This document shows positions 26,151 through 35,209 of a DNA stretch of 64,000 nt, in pieces. The notes below the pieces were generated by a model. That model saw only the letters and a list, made by a program, of their open reading frames with translations, searched no databases and was not told where the DNA came from. Position 1 is the stretch's first letter, and each line of letters opens with the position of its first letter. A program made the translations under genes and the position numbers. Location of the stretch: contig NZ_JBHTHA010000002.1 in NCBI RefSeq assembly GCF_042676385.1, forward strand, positions 1,178,001-1,242,000. Reading direction: 5' to 3'. Source of the DNA: Paenibacillus_E sp042676385. GTDB lineage: Bacteria > Bacillota > Bacilli > Paenibacillales > NBRC-103111.

Positions 26151-26476
26151 TGAAATTCTCCTTTGATTTCATATATGGGATTGATTCTGTACATGTGTTG
26201 CTTGCCGTGCATTTACTGAGGCTCGCCTGAATATCCTCCTCTGCTTTGAAAAATAGGCACTGCTGCCTTTCGAGCAAAGCAATTCTCAGTGATACTTGTG
26301 AATTCGCTTCGGTATTGCTTTTCATGCACCTCCTCATTGGACACTTTATGTAAGCGGTGACATTTTTATTTTAACTGTATGGCGTTCACGATAATACTTC
26401 AAAAAATCATCTAAAAATCATGTGGAAATTCAATATTTTGAATAAAAGTATACGTGACCATCGTGATGGAGGATAT
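26151..26476. other. GH74 upstream region
   Basis: Between the GH74 start and the AraC stop. It contains the cre box at 26348-26362 and AT-rich promoter sequence. On the minus strand AGGAGGTGC-ATG at 26325 opens a short frame (MKSNTEANSQ) that runs into the GH74 gene in another frame; it could be a leader peptide but has no family signature. Confidence 0.4.
26348..26362. promoter_or_regulatory. cre box (CcpA site) for the GH74 gene
   Basis: ATGTAAGCGGTGACA fits WTGNAANCGNWNNCW at all positions, about 200 bases before the GH74 start. Confidence 0.7.
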
Positions 26477-27301
26477 TTAACCGGGTTCTTTTCTTATGCT
26501 ATCCTTTCTGAATTGACCAGGGGATCTTTGATACATCCGCTGAAACAGCCGGTAAAAAGACCGCCATTCCATCCCTACCCGATCGGCAACCTGCTCGACC
26601 GTCAACATTTTGTTGCCAAGCAGCTCCGCCGCCTGCTCTAGCTGTATTTTCAGGATATACTGATGCACAGAGTAACCCAGCTCTTTCCGGAAAATCCGGT
26701 TTAAATGCTGCGGTGAATATCCGAAAATACGGGATAATTCGGTAAGCGTGAGCCTATTTGCGTAATGGTCATGTATATATTCCATAATTTTCTGTATCGT
26801 CATCAAAGGAAAAGAGGCCTGTTGCTGAAGGCAGTCCGACTGCATCCTGATCTCGAGCAACAACGAGTAGATGATTTCTGAGGTTTTCCAGTCTGATCCC
26901 TGCGCTTGATCTCCATGCCGCCACAACAGCTCGGTCAGCTCCATGATTCGCTGTAAAGAAAATAATGAAATTGGCTTATGGGCCCTGAGGCTAAATTGCG
27001 CCAAAACAAAAGGATTGCAATGGAAACCGATAGACACGGTCTCCCACTCTTCGTCAACCGGTGCAAATTCGTGCGGGATACGCTGTTTAATGATAACTGC
27101 TTGCTGCGGACTGAGGATGAAATCAGGTTCTCCGGCAATCCGAAACACGCCATTGCCTTTTTTCCCGATGATGACATGGCAAACATTTGTACCGTTAGGT
27201 TGATAAACCGGAGGTTGTTTGTGATGACCAATGGAATATAGACCAAGCGGCAGATAATCGTTTGAACGGCTTTGTGCCGGAAACATTTTATTAGGTAACA
27301 A
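26477..27301 (-). CDS. AraC-family regulator
   Basis: 274 aa. A cupin-like sensor (about 20-110; HVIIGKKGNGVFRIAGEPDF, then LSPQQAVIIKQRIPHEFAP) is followed by two helix-turn-helix units (LTLTELSRIFGYSPQHLNRI and the region around MEWRSFYRLFQRMYQRSPGQ). The start is a TTG right behind GGGGGAGG; an in-frame ATG five codons on is an alternative. It lies upstream of the GH74 and GH5 genes on the same strand and probably senses a sugar from xyloglucan or glucan. Two perfect cre boxes lie 120 and 215 bases upstream, so the regulator itself appears to be under catabolite control. Confidence 0.88.
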   Translation of the reverse strand: MLPNKMFPAQSRSNDYLPLGLYSIGHHKQPPVYQPNGTNVCHVIIGKKGNGVFRIAGEPDFILSPQQAVIIKQRIPHEFAPVDEEWETVSIGFHCNPFVLAQFSLRAHKPISLFSLQRIMELTELLWRHGDQAQGSDWKTSEIIYSLLLEIRMQSDCLQQQASFPLMTIQKIMEYIHDHYANRLTLTELSRIFGYSPQHLNRIFRKELGYSVHQYILKIQLEQAAELLGNKMLTVEQVADRVGMEWRSFYRLFQRMYQRSPGQFRKDSIRKEPG

Positions 27302-27420
27302 GAGCCTCCCCCTCTTTATATGGAATATTCATAGACTCCGTTCTTCAAACCTAGTCAGAAATGCGGTACTTTTGAAGCACCAACGCAAACTCCTATTGAA
27401 TTAGCCCCCTTGGATTTTTT

Positions 27421-27435
27421 TGGCAACGCTTTCAT
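27421..27435. promoter_or_regulatory. cre box 1 upstream of the AraC gene
   Basis: TGGCAACGCTTTCAT is, in reverse complement, ATGAAAGCGTTGCCA, a full match to WTGNAANCGNWNNCW. Confidence 0.65.
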
Positions 27436-27515
27436 ATTGGCGAACAAGTGACGCCATGAAAGAAAAGCTTCATTCACGCCTTTTTTACCGCCGGAAGAGT
27501 AATGGCAGTTTTTGT

Positions 27516-27530
27516 TGTTAGCGGTTACAT
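27516..27530. promoter_or_regulatory. cre box 2 upstream of the AraC gene
   Basis: TGTTAGCGGTTACAT is, in reverse complement, ATGTAACCGCTAACA, a full consensus match. A third, one-mismatch copy lies at 27616-27630. The rest of the 27302-27638 gap shows no gene. Confidence 0.65.
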
Positions 27531-27638
27531 TCCGGTTCCTCCTTCTCTCTTGATCTTATTTTAACGTACCCGGCCCGACGCCAAAACCCGAGAAATTCGA
27601 CATTAAATCATGTTAAAATAAGCGTTTTCAATGGATTC

Positions 27639-27670
27639 AAAAAAAGAAGGAGGCCCATGGCCCTCCTCCC
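27639..27670 (-). terminator. Terminator of the operon A kinase/regulator genes
   Basis: On the minus strand GGAGG and CCTCC pair around an 8-base loop, followed by TTCTTTTTTTG, about 90 bases beyond the regulator stop. Confidence 0.7.
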
Positions 27671-27761
27671 GGAACATCTATGGCTTTCGAACGAAAACAT
27701 CTTGCTGCGAAAATAATCCTCACCCGGCTATAATCGACATGCTGAACATGGCAGCACGGTT

Positions 27762-29336
27762 TCACCCCGAAGTGGTTTTGGTCGGCTTCATCTTATAGCG
27801 GGACGGCGATTCGCCTATATACTTTTTGAATTTCAAATGGAAATAATCGGCGTTGGCATACCCGACACGCGCTGCTACCTGATGCACCTTGAGCCCGCCG
27901 GCCAGTAAATGCTTGGCGTTCCGGATTCGGACTTTGTCCAAATAGTTGTGAAAGGTGTCGCCCGTGAAGCTTTTGAACATCTTCCCCAAATACCCGCTAT
28001 TGTAATTGAATAGCTCGGCGAGTGTCTCAAGCTTTAAGTTCTCGGCGTAATGACGCTCCGCGAAGTCGAGTATTTGCTTAACGGCAGACTCGCTGCTGAA
28101 CGTGCTTATGCGCTCCGTCAGTCCGAGCAACCTGTCTTCAAGCATCTGACGCAACGACCGAAGATCAGGCTGCTCATAGATTTCCGCGATTACCGAAAGG
28201 GCATCCTGTACGGCGGTGAAAGCGGTATCACTTGTCTTCGACAACTTGGTCAGCGCGAGCGATATCCATTGCGAGACGGCGGTTTTCATCGCTTGCTCCG
28301 CGCCGTCATACGCGGCGATCGACTGCCCCCCTTCATCCAGAATGCGCCGAACGGCGTCCTTGCTGCCGATATCGAGCGCATAAAATAGCTTATTCGCCAA
28401 AGCGTTTATATCAGGTCCGGTCGGCTCGCCGTCTTTTGCGCCGTTCGCGGCAAAGTTGAGCGGCGGGCGCTTAAGGATGACCGTCCGTTCTCCGCGGAAC
28501 AGGAACTCTTCCTTCAGCAGCCGGACAGCCTGCGAATAGGATAGACCGATATCGGCGAGCTGATGCACTGGTTCTCCCGCTGCTGCGGAGAAGCCGCCGT
28601 TCAGTCCCAAAAGCGATTCTTCCAAATCAAGATACATTGAATTAGCCTGCAGCTCAATCGGCACCCTCTCATTCAGCAAGACGCCGACAAAGGGTTCTAC
28701 GGCGAATACGATGCCTGTACCCGACGACTCAAAACGCTCTGCCAGCTTTCTCCTGACTTCCGCCCGACCGTTTGCATGGCTGCCAAGCTGCGGATGCAGC
28801 TTCAGGAGCATTACCCGATACGAACGCCAATCGAGCTCCGGCTCCTTCGGCGGTTCCATCGCCGTACGTTGACCCTCCTCATCATACATTAGCAGCGATA
28901 TGATCTGATCCGCGAGCTGCTGCGCCGATGTCTGTTCCGTTTTTTGCAGCGATCCGGAAGCCTCTCTCAACACTCCGCAGATCCTGTCAAGCTCTGCTTC
29001 GAATTCATCCGTATCTACTGGCTTGAGCAAATAGGCGTTCACTCCCCATGAAATCGCTCGCTTGGCGTACGAGAAATCGGCGTGGCCGCTTAAAATGATA
29101 AATTGGCATTCCTTATCGTTCTTGCGAATTTCTTCGATAACCTGCAGCCCGTCCATCCCGGGCATGCGGACATCCATGATCATAAGGTCGGGCTTCAGCT
29201 CCTGGTGCCGAAGCAGCGCCTCCCGGCCGTTACCCGCTTCCCCGATCACCTCGAAGCCGTGCCGCCGCCAGTCCACAATCGCCTTCAAGCCTTGGCGTAT
29301 AGCTTTTTCATCGTCTACGAGAACAACTTTATACAT
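27762..29336 (-). CDS. YesN-type response regulator of operon A
   Basis: 524 aa. Receiver domain (1-120): VVLVDDEKAI, phospho-acceptor Asp in LMIMDVRMPGMDG, Lys in NAYLLKPVD. A middle region of about 280 residues of the YesN type follows, then the AraC DNA-binding domain (about 420-520; LAELFNYNSGYLGKMFKSFT, ADYFHLKFKKYIGESPSRYK). The ATG at 29336 follows GGAGGAGATTCGC and overlaps the kinase stop by 8 bases, so the two are translationally coupled. It should activate the neighbouring sugar transporter promoters, which share the motif described at 31193-31257. The inducing sugar is not known. Confidence 0.95.
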   Translation of the reverse strand: MYKVVLVDDEKAIRQGLKAIVDWRRHGFEVIGEAGNGREALLRHQELKPDLMIMDVRMPGMDGLQVIEEIRKNDKECQFIILSGHADFSYAKRAISWGVNAYLLKPVDTDEFEAELDRICGVLREASGSLQKTEQTSAQQLADQIISLLMYDEEGQRTAMEPPKEPELDWRSYRVMLLKLHPQLGSHANGRAEVRRKLAERFESSGTGIVFAVEPFVGVLLNERVPIELQANSMYLDLEESLLGLNGGFSAAAGEPVHQLADIGLSYSQAVRLLKEEFLFRGERTVILKRPPLNFAANGAKDGEPTGPDINALANKLFYALDIGSKDAVRRILDEGGQSIAAYDGAEQAMKTAVSQWISLALTKLSKTSDTAFTAVQDALSVIAEIYEQPDLRSLRQMLEDRLLGLTERISTFSSESAVKQILDFAERHYAENLKLETLAELFNYNSGYLGKMFKSFTGDTFHNYLDKVRIRNAKHLLAGGLKVHQVAARVGYANADYFHLKFKKYIGESPSRYKMKPTKTTSG

Positions 29337-31116
29337 GCGAATCTCCTCCAATCGGTATCATGAAACGAATTTCCGTCCCTTCATTTTCCCGGCTGACGAT
29401 GCGGAGTCCGGATTGCTCTCCATAGGTAAGGATAAGCCGCTGATGCACGTTGCGCAGGCCAATGCGATGGTTCTTCCCGTCTTCGGGGTCATCCAGCGAG
29501 CTGATCAGCGCATTCAGCCTAGTTTCCGGAATTCCTGCTCCATCGTCGGCAACAGTCACATACAGGGCGTCATCCTGAAGCTCCGTCCGAATCCGTACGA
29601 AGCCCGCCTCTTCTTTATTCTCAATCCCATGGATCACGGCGTTCTCCACCAAGGGCTGCACGATGAGTGGAAGAATCTGGATTTCAGTTGATGCCGGGTC
29701 GAGCTCAATCTCGTAGGAAAGCCGGTCCTCATAGCGGAACTGTTGTATGGCCAAATAACATCGGACCATGTCCAGCTCTTCGCCGAGTGTAATCGTACCG
29801 CCTCTGATCTCGAGGCTCTTGCGCATCAGTTTCCCAAGCACCCTGACGATGTCGGCGATATCCGCACTCCCCCGCAAATGAATCTTCATCCGTAGCGACT
29901 CAAGGGCGTTGAACAAGAAATGGGGATTGATCTGGCTGGCCATCATTTTCAGTTTGATTTCTTTCTGCTTGAGCTCCAGCTGCGCTTTTTGCCGGTTCGA
30001 TTCGGTCACTTCCTCCATCAACTCGCGGATATTGCCGACCATATTATTGAATTGCCGTGACAACTGGCCGATTTCGTCGTCACCATCAATCACGGAGCTG
30101 GCATGCAAATCGCCTAAAGCCACTTTATTGATTTGCTTGCTCAAGCGAAGGATGCGTTTTGACAACAGGGAGGAAAAAATATAGATGAACACCAAGGCAA
30201 TTAAAAGGCTCATGATGATAATGGAGAGTGCGAACATGCTGATCCGGTTCGCCCCCTTAACGATGCTTTGCACCGAGAACACGGATATGATTTTCAAGCC
30301 ATTACTGCTCACGTCCGGAATGAGGGACTCTATAATGAGCTTCGACGTTTCCCCGTTGTAATCGATTTGGTACGTGCCGCTCGGTTTATCCAGCATTTCC
30401 TGGGTGATGTGAAAATCGCGAATACGCTTGCCCACGAGACCCGTGTTTTTGGCCGCATCGATATATCCATCCCCGTCGATGACCATCGTATCGAACTGCT
30501 CCTGCCTCAGAACTCCGTTCAGCTCCGTTCGGCTGATATCGATGACGAGCACGCCGGTCGTTCGGTAATTCGGAAAATAGACGCGGCGCACCAGGCTCAG
30601 GTAAGCATTATCGCCCTTCGTTTCGTCTCCGATGTAATACCAGCCGATTTTAGCCGAGTTCTTTATCGTCGCCTTGTACCATTCCGAATTCGCAATCGAC
30701 GGCTCTGGCTGTAAATAGTCCCAATTATTCAGCAGCGTCGGATTATCCACGTACAACCGGATATTGGCGATTTCTTTATACAGCCGCACGTATTGCTCGA
30801 ACTCCCGATATTCTCTATAGGCCTCTACAACAGAATAGTTCGATTCATAACGCTTATTGACGAGAGCCTCCAATCGCGGGTCCGTCGACAACTTGTTAGA
30901 AATCTCGATCGACATCTTCAATATTTCGCCGATTCGCGTCTTCACCTTCTCCACGTCGTTCGACGTTTGCTGGACCGCATCGTTAAGTGCCGTCTGGCGG
31001 AGCGATTGGGTCAGCAAAGCGCCCACGATCCCGACCGGAATAAAGACAACAAGGATAAATGAAATGATCAACTTCTTTTTCATGCGGATGTTGTTCGTTT
31101 TATCTATCCATTTCAT
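29329..31116 (-). CDS. YesM-type sensor histidine kinase of operon A
   Basis: 595 aa. Membrane helix 1 at about 15-35, an extracellular dCache-like sensor (about 40-280), helix 2 at about 290-312, HAMP, then the His_kinase box with phospho-acceptor His in NPHFLFNALESLRM and the ATPase motifs VENAVIHGIE, DDGAGIPE and GIGLRNVHQRL. It senses an extracellular or lipoprotein-bound sugar and signals to the overlapping regulator gene. Promoter elements and a cre box lie in the 290 bases upstream. A 30-base piece of its coding sequence (near 30360-30389) recurs at 35180-35209 as a recombination scar. Confidence 0.95.
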   Translation of the reverse strand: MKWIDKTNNIRMKKKLIISFILVVFIPVGIVGALLTQSLRQTALNDAVQQTSNDVEKVKTRIGEILKMSIEISNKLSTDPRLEALVNKRYESNYSVVEAYREYREFEQYVRLYKEIANIRLYVDNPTLLNNWDYLQPEPSIANSEWYKATIKNSAKIGWYYIGDETKGDNAYLSLVRRVYFPNYRTTGVLVIDISRTELNGVLRQEQFDTMVIDGDGYIDAAKNTGLVGKRIRDFHITQEMLDKPSGTYQIDYNGETSKLIIESLIPDVSSNGLKIISVFSVQSIVKGANRISMFALSIIIMSLLIALVFIYIFSSLLSKRILRLSKQINKVALGDLHASSVIDGDDEIGQLSRQFNNMVGNIRELMEEVTESNRQKAQLELKQKEIKLKMMASQINPHFLFNALESLRMKIHLRGSADIADIVRVLGKLMRKSLEIRGGTITLGEELDMVRCYLAIQQFRYEDRLSYEIELDPASTEIQILPLIVQPLVENAVIHGIENKEEAGFVRIRTELQDDALYVTVADDGAGIPETRLNALISSLDDPEDGKNHRIGLRNVHQRLILTYGEQSGLRIVSRENEGTEIRFMIPIGGDSHV

Positions 31117-31132
31117 GAGTACCTCGCCACCT

Positions 31133-31147
31133 TGACAGCGTTTTCAT
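31133..31147. promoter_or_regulatory. cre box between kinase promoter and start codon
   Basis: TGACAGCGTTTTCAT (reverse ATGAAAACGCTGTCA) matches the consensus fully. It lies downstream of the -10 at 31193-31198, a road-block position for CcpA. Confidence 0.6.
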
Positions 31148-31192
31148 TAATGAAAAACAATTAGTTTCATGCTTCTGCTATGGGGCAATATG

Positions 31193-31257
31193 ATTATAAA
31201 ATAACTTTCGAATGCATCCTACCCAGCGGACTCATCGTAATTTCATGTCAAAATTAG
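31193..31257 (-). promoter_or_regulatory. Promoter and regulator site of the operon A kinase/regulator genes
   Basis: On the minus strand CTAATTTTGACA, 20 bases, TGGGTA, 21 bases, TATAAT. The same three blocks with identical spacing occur at 39315-39379 in front of transporter operon B, and TGGGTA-like plus -10 with the same 21-base gap at 35100-35159. The blocks lie too far up for a -35, so they are probably the response-regulator binding site. Confidence 0.6.
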
Positions 31258-31380
31258 ATATTTATATCCTAGCACAAAAAGATCGGCGTTGCATTATGAC
31301 CCGCCTGCTTGCAGTATAAAAATACCCTCAATCTCGCCAAGCGGCAAAATCGAGGGCATTTATTCGCCTTTTCTGAAACT
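31245..31380. repeat. Duplicated intergenic segment, copy 1
   Basis: About 136 bases covering the regulator site and the SBP terminator are closely repeated at 35208-35330 (about 85-90% alike by eye, with small gaps). Both copies follow a lipoprotein gene of the same family, so the whole lipoprotein end was duplicated. Confidence 0.8.
31325..31356 (-). terminator. Terminator of the operon A lipoprotein gene
   Basis: CCCTCGATTTTGCC pairs with GGCGAGATTGAGGG (G-T pairs included), followed on the minus strand by TATTTTTATA. Confidence 0.85.
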
Positions 31381-31409
31381 CATCGACAAAGTCGATTGAT
31401 CATCTTCAT

Positions 31410-33119
31410 TTACTCGTTCCAAAGCTTGACGCGGTCCTGCACCAGCTTGGTTTCCAATTCGCCGAGCTTTTTCGCGCCTGCCTTATCCAAATCGTTCATA
31501 AAGTTTTGCCATACCGTATCGAATTGATCCGGCTTCGCCAAGATTGCTTCCGGGACGCGCTTCTTCATGACTTCTTCGCATTTCTGGAAGATGACGTCGG
31601 CATCGGATCCCGTCGGAACCGGGATATTCCAGGCTGCTCCCCAAGGCTTGACCGGGAACTCTTCCTTCTTCGGGAACAGGTCTTTCCACGTCTTCGCGTT
31701 GTAATGCGAAAGCACATCCTTCGCTGCATCGGGGTAATTCTTGATGATCTGTTCGACATTATTCGTCGTATACGTGTTGCCGGTCGGATCGACCACGCCG
31801 TCGCCCCATCTCGCGGAAAAGCCGCCGTAGTTCCCTATGCCGGTCGCTTTTTGCCAGTTTGCCGTGTCATTTGTTCTGCGTTCTTGCTGATCGGGCGGAA
31901 TGACGCGCTTGCCGTTCTCCACCTTGTAATCGACGCCCTCTACGCCCCAATTGTTCAGCACTTGCGCCTCGTCGGAAGCGAGCCAATCCAGAAACTTGAT
32001 TGTGCGGACCGGGTCCTTGTTGCTCTTCGTAATGGCGGTGCCCCATCCCGCCAAATACCCTCTATCCTGGAAAGAATGGTCTTTAATGCTCTCGTTCATC
32101 GTAACCGGATAAAAGCCGTACGTACGATCGGACTTGCCGGCTTTATTCAGTGCATTCACTCCGTCACCGATATCCCAATTCGCGTCAATCACGCCGAGTA
32201 CGCGGCCGGTGGCGATCTTCGCGTTGTATTGGTCGAATTTCTGCACGAAGCTTTCCGGATCCAGCAGGCCGATATCGTTCATATGGTTCAGCCAGCGGAA
32301 ATATTCCTTATCTTCCGGACGCAGGTAATGCAGCGACGCTTGGTACGTTTTCGGATCGATATAGTATTCGCCGTCGTCCTGAAGTCCCGTCGCATAAATG
32401 GCAGGATTCGTTACGGAAATCAGAATGTGCCAGTCATCGGCATTGAGCGACAGCCCGAGCGTCGGTTTGCCGTCGATCGTCGGATGCTTGTCTTTATACG
32501 TCTTGATCGCATTTTCATAATCCTGAAGCGTGCGCATTTTCGGATAACCGAGCTCCTTCACCACCGCATGCTGCAGGGCGAAGATGGCGCCCGCATCGAA
32601 ATCCGTTTGATTCACGCCCCCCAGTGTCGGCAGCACATAGATGGCATGGTCATCATTGCTCCAACGCAAACGTTTCATATAAGGGCCGTATATTTTTTTC
32701 AGATTCGGCGCATATTTATCGATCAAATCCGTCAAGTCGATGAGCGCGCCCGCATCCACGAGCTTGCCGGCATCGCCACTCGCCTGGATGATATCGGGAT
32801 ACTGTCCGCTGGAAATCATGAGCGGAATTTTTTGATCCGTCGTGCTGAGGCTGAACTCCATCTTGAGGGTAACGCCCGTTTTCTGCTGAATGATTTTGCC
32901 GACTTCGCTTTGCATGGCGTCCCAATTCGCATTATTGCCCGAGAACCCCGTTAGCGTGATCGGCTTATTGTCGGCAGCGCCTTTGCCGGCGTCGCCCGCT
33001 GCGGATTGGGCCGGCGCTTGTCCGGCATCGCTTTCCGGCGTCTTGCTGCAGCCGACGGCCGTGAATGTCATAACCCCCGCGAGCATGAGGCCCGCAGCCA
33101 TACGAAATGGCTTTCTCAT
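31410..33119 (-). CDS. Sugar-binding lipoprotein of ABC transporter A (LplA/YtcQ type)
   Basis: 569 aa. Lipoprotein signal MRKPFRMAAGLMLAGVMTFT ending AVGC, so it is anchored by a lipidated Cys at about 24. The body is an oligosaccharide-binding protein of the large (about 550-aa) LplA type common in Paenibacillus: early QKTGVTLKMEFS strand, YPDIIQASGDAGKLVDAGAL, and the late WLASDEAQVLNNWG segment. AGGGAGG lies before the ATG. It is last of the three-gene operon A and closes with its own terminator, then the kinase/regulator operon begins. No ATPase gene is present; an MsmX-like ATPase elsewhere is presumed. The sugar is unknown. Confidence 0.93.
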   Translation of the reverse strand: MRKPFRMAAGLMLAGVMTFTAVGCSKTPESDAGQAPAQSAAGDAGKGAADNKPITLTGFSGNNANWDAMQSEVGKIIQQKTGVTLKMEFSLSTTDQKIPLMISSGQYPDIIQASGDAGKLVDAGALIDLTDLIDKYAPNLKKIYGPYMKRLRWSNDDHAIYVLPTLGGVNQTDFDAGAIFALQHAVVKELGYPKMRTLQDYENAIKTYKDKHPTIDGKPTLGLSLNADDWHILISVTNPAIYATGLQDDGEYYIDPKTYQASLHYLRPEDKEYFRWLNHMNDIGLLDPESFVQKFDQYNAKIATGRVLGVIDANWDIGDGVNALNKAGKSDRTYGFYPVTMNESIKDHSFQDRGYLAGWGTAITKSNKDPVRTIKFLDWLASDEAQVLNNWGVEGVDYKVENGKRVIPPDQQERRTNDTANWQKATGIGNYGGFSARWGDGVVDPTGNTYTTNNVEQIIKNYPDAAKDVLSHYNAKTWKDLFPKKEEFPVKPWGAAWNIPVPTGSDADVIFQKCEEVMKKRVPEAILAKPDQFDTVWQNFMNDLDKAGAKKLGELETKLVQDRVKLWNE

Positions 33120-33201
33120 GTGGATGATCCTCCCTTATCTTCTTGAGTAAATGATTGTATGAGACCAGGTCGCCCTGCTCTTACCGCGTGCCTTGTTCGG
33201 C

Positions 33202-34092
33202 CTAGCTCTTTACTGCCCCCAGCGTAATGCCCTTCACGAAAAACTTCTGAAGGAACGGATACACGACCAGAATCGGAGCGGTCACCACGATCGTGATCGC
33301 CATCTTGATCGATTCCGGGGATACAGTCGCAATGCTTTTGACGGAGTTAATGTTATGTGCGTTGCTGCCGTCTTGCGTAGTTTGCAAAATTTTCTGCAGC
33401 TCGAATTGCAGCGTCGTCAGTTCTGGCTTGCCGCTGTTGAACAAATACGTGTCGAACCAGGAGTTCCAGTGGCCGACAGCGATGAACAGCGCGATGGTGG
33501 CCAGTACCGGCTTGCAGAGCGGAAGTATAATTCTCGTAAAAATGACAAAGTCGTTGGCTCCGTCCAGCTTGGCCGACTCCTGCAGCGAATAAGGCAGGCC
33601 GTCGATATAAGAGCGAATGACATAGACATTCCAGACGCTTAAGATAGCCGGGATGATGTAGATCCAGAATGTCCCGATCAGATGCAGATTCCGCATGAGC
33701 ATATACCCCGGTATCAACCCTCCGGAGAAATACATCGTCAGCGCGAGATACAGCGAGAACAGGCGTCTTGCCTGAAAATCCGCCCGGCTGAGCACATAAG
33801 CGACCATCGCTGCGCTAAACACGCCGATTACCGTGCCGAGCACCGTTCGGAGCACGGAATTGCGAAAGCCCGTGAGCAGCGACTGATAATGGAAAATCGT
33901 CGCATAATTCGCCCACGTAAATTCGCGGGGCCAAACGTAGATGCCGCCTCGGACCGTATCGGTCGAATCGTTCAGCGAAATCGCCAGCACATTCAGAAAC
34001 GGATAAAGCGTGACGATGGCGACGGCGGTCAGAAGCATATACAAAAACAATTGGAAGCCAAACTCGGAGCGGTCACCCACTGCACCGGTCAT
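33202..34092 (-). CDS. ABC sugar permease, LplC type (transporter A)
   Basis: 296 aa, six membrane helices. The docking loop reads ESAKLDGANDFVIFTRIILP, and the protein ends FFVKGITLGAVKS, as in LplC/YtcP proteins. The conserved RGGIYVWPREFTWANY segment marks the periplasmic loop after helix 1. The frame continues to an ATG at 34248 inside the upstream gene, but the ATG at 34092 follows GAGGAAGGGGGGAAG and gives the usual length. It starts 17 bases after the LplB stop and is translated with it. It forms the membrane channel with the LplB partner. Confidence 0.94.
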   Translation of the reverse strand: MTGAVGDRSEFGFQLFLYMLLTAVAIVTLYPFLNVLAISLNDSTDTVRGGIYVWPREFTWANYATIFHYQSLLTGFRNSVLRTVLGTVIGVFSAAMVAYVLSRADFQARRLFSLYLALTMYFSGGLIPGYMLMRNLHLIGTFWIYIIPAILSVWNVYVIRSYIDGLPYSLQESAKLDGANDFVIFTRIILPLCKPVLATIALFIAVGHWNSWFDTYLFNSGKPELTTLQFELQKILQTTQDGSNAHNINSVKSIATVSPESIKMAITIVVTAPILVVYPFLQKFFVKGITLGAVKS

Positions 34093-34108
34093 CTTCCCCC
34101 CTCCTTCC

Positions 34109-35071
34109 TCAAATGACGGTTTCCTTCGTAGCTTTGCGATAGAGTGCGTTCGCTGTGAGCACCAGGACGATGCTGACAACTGAATTGAACATGCCGACGG
34201 CCGTACCGAAGGAATAGCGGCTGAGCCCAATCCCGTAATTAAGCGCATACAAATCGAGCACTTGCGAATAGTCCGTTACCAGCTGATTACCAAGCAGGAA
34301 CTGCTTCTCGAAGCCGATGCTGATCAAATTCCCGATCGACAAGATCAGCAGCACCATGAACGTCGAGCGTATGCCGGGCAGTGTGATGTGCCAAATGCGG
34401 CGGAATCTTCCGGCTCCATCAACGGTCGCCGCTTCGTAAAGCTCCTGGTCGATACCCGCAATGGCTGCTAAATAGATGATGGAGTTCCAGCCGGTTTCTT
34501 TCCACAGGTCGGAAGCGGTTACGATCCCCCAGAACAAATTGCCCTTGGCCATAAATTGTACAGGCTCCGAGATCAGATGCAGCTTCAGCAGCAGCACGTT
34601 CACGATCCCGCCGTCGGTCGACAGCATCTTCGACACCATACCGGCAACGACAACCCACGAAACGAAGTGCGGCAAATAGGAAATCGTCTGCACGGACCGT
34701 TTGAACACCCGGTTCTTCACTTCATTGATCAGAATCGCGAACAGAATCGGAACCGTAAAGCCTGCGATTAATCCCATGAAGCTCATCGCCAGTGTGTTGC
34801 GCAGCACGACGTAGAACTTGTCGTCCGCAAACAATTGCTGGAAATTTTGCAGGCCTACCCATTTCTGCTCCAAAATCGACTTGCTCGGCTTGTAATTCTG
34901 AAACGCCATGAGCCAGCCCCAAAGCGGCATGTAGCTGAACACGAACACCCAGATGACGAACGGGATAGACATCATGTACAGATAACGCTGCTGGAGGAAT
35001 GTTTTCCAGAAGCCCCTCTTCCTGATCCGGCGGTCCGTCAGGAGGATTTCCCGGGATGTGAGCGATTCCAT
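34109..35071 (-). CDS. ABC sugar permease, LplB type (transporter A)
   Basis: 320 aa with six helices: first helix LYMMSIPFVIWVFVFSYMPL followed by WGWLMAFQNYKPS, docking loop YEAATVDGAGRFRRIWHITL. The annotated frame could start at 35101, but that ATG overlaps a likely -10 (TATCAT at 35100-35105) and lacks a ribosome site, while the ATG at 35071 follows AAAGGAGG at a good distance. First gene of operon A (LplB - LplC - lipoprotein). With the binding protein it imports an oligosaccharide. Its promoter region carries parts of the motif shared with operon B and the kinase operon. Confidence 0.94.
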   Translation of the reverse strand: MESLTSREILLTDRRIRKRGFWKTFLQQRYLYMMSIPFVIWVFVFSYMPLWGWLMAFQNYKPSKSILEQKWVGLQNFQQLFADDKFYVVLRNTLAMSFMGLIAGFTVPILFAILINEVKNRVFKRSVQTISYLPHFVSWVVVAGMVSKMLSTDGGIVNVLLLKLHLISEPVQFMAKGNLFWGIVTASDLWKETGWNSIIYLAAIAGIDQELYEAATVDGAGRFRRIWHITLPGIRSTFMVLLILSIGNLISIGFEKQFLLGNQLVTDYSQVLDLYALNYGIGLSRYSFGTAVGMFNSVVSIVLVLTANALYRKATKETVI

Positions 35072-35099
35072 ATCGTCCCTCCTTTTATTTGATACCTTC

Positions 35100-35159
35100 A
35101 TGATACCGTTTTCTTTCGGAGGCCGATACCCGGTAAACTGGTTGCGAAATCATATGCAA
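35100..35159 (-). promoter_or_regulatory. Promoter of transporter operon A
   Basis: CGGGTA, 21 bases, TATCAT on the minus strand repeats the TGGGTA-21-TATAAT layout at 31193-31257 and 39315-39379. A TTGCATA stands roughly where those have TTGACA, so the upper block is weaker here. Confidence 0.45.
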
Positions 35160-35179
35160 ACTTGCCATTTCTGCAGCGA

Positions 35180-35209
35180 AATCGATTTGGAACGTGCCGC
35201 TCGGTTTAT
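35180..35209 (-). pseudogene. 30-bp scrap of a YesM kinase gene (recombination scar)
   Basis: The plus-strand sequence starting AATCGATTTGGAACGTGCCG matches the operon A kinase gene at 30360-30389 in 29 of 30 bases. It abuts the duplicated terminator segment. In the kinase locus these two sequences are about 850 bases apart, so a kinase gene copy between them was deleted here. Confidence 0.8.

Noticed and set aside
25843..26337. 164-codon frame overlapping the GH74 start
   Set aside because: Runs out of frame through the GH74 gene; at most a short leader peptide at its beginning.
31506..32954. Long plus-strand frame (482 codons) opposite the transporter A lipoprotein
   Set aside because: Antisense to a clear lipoprotein gene; Arg/Ile/His-rich composition without motifs, typical of a shadow frame in GC-rich codons.
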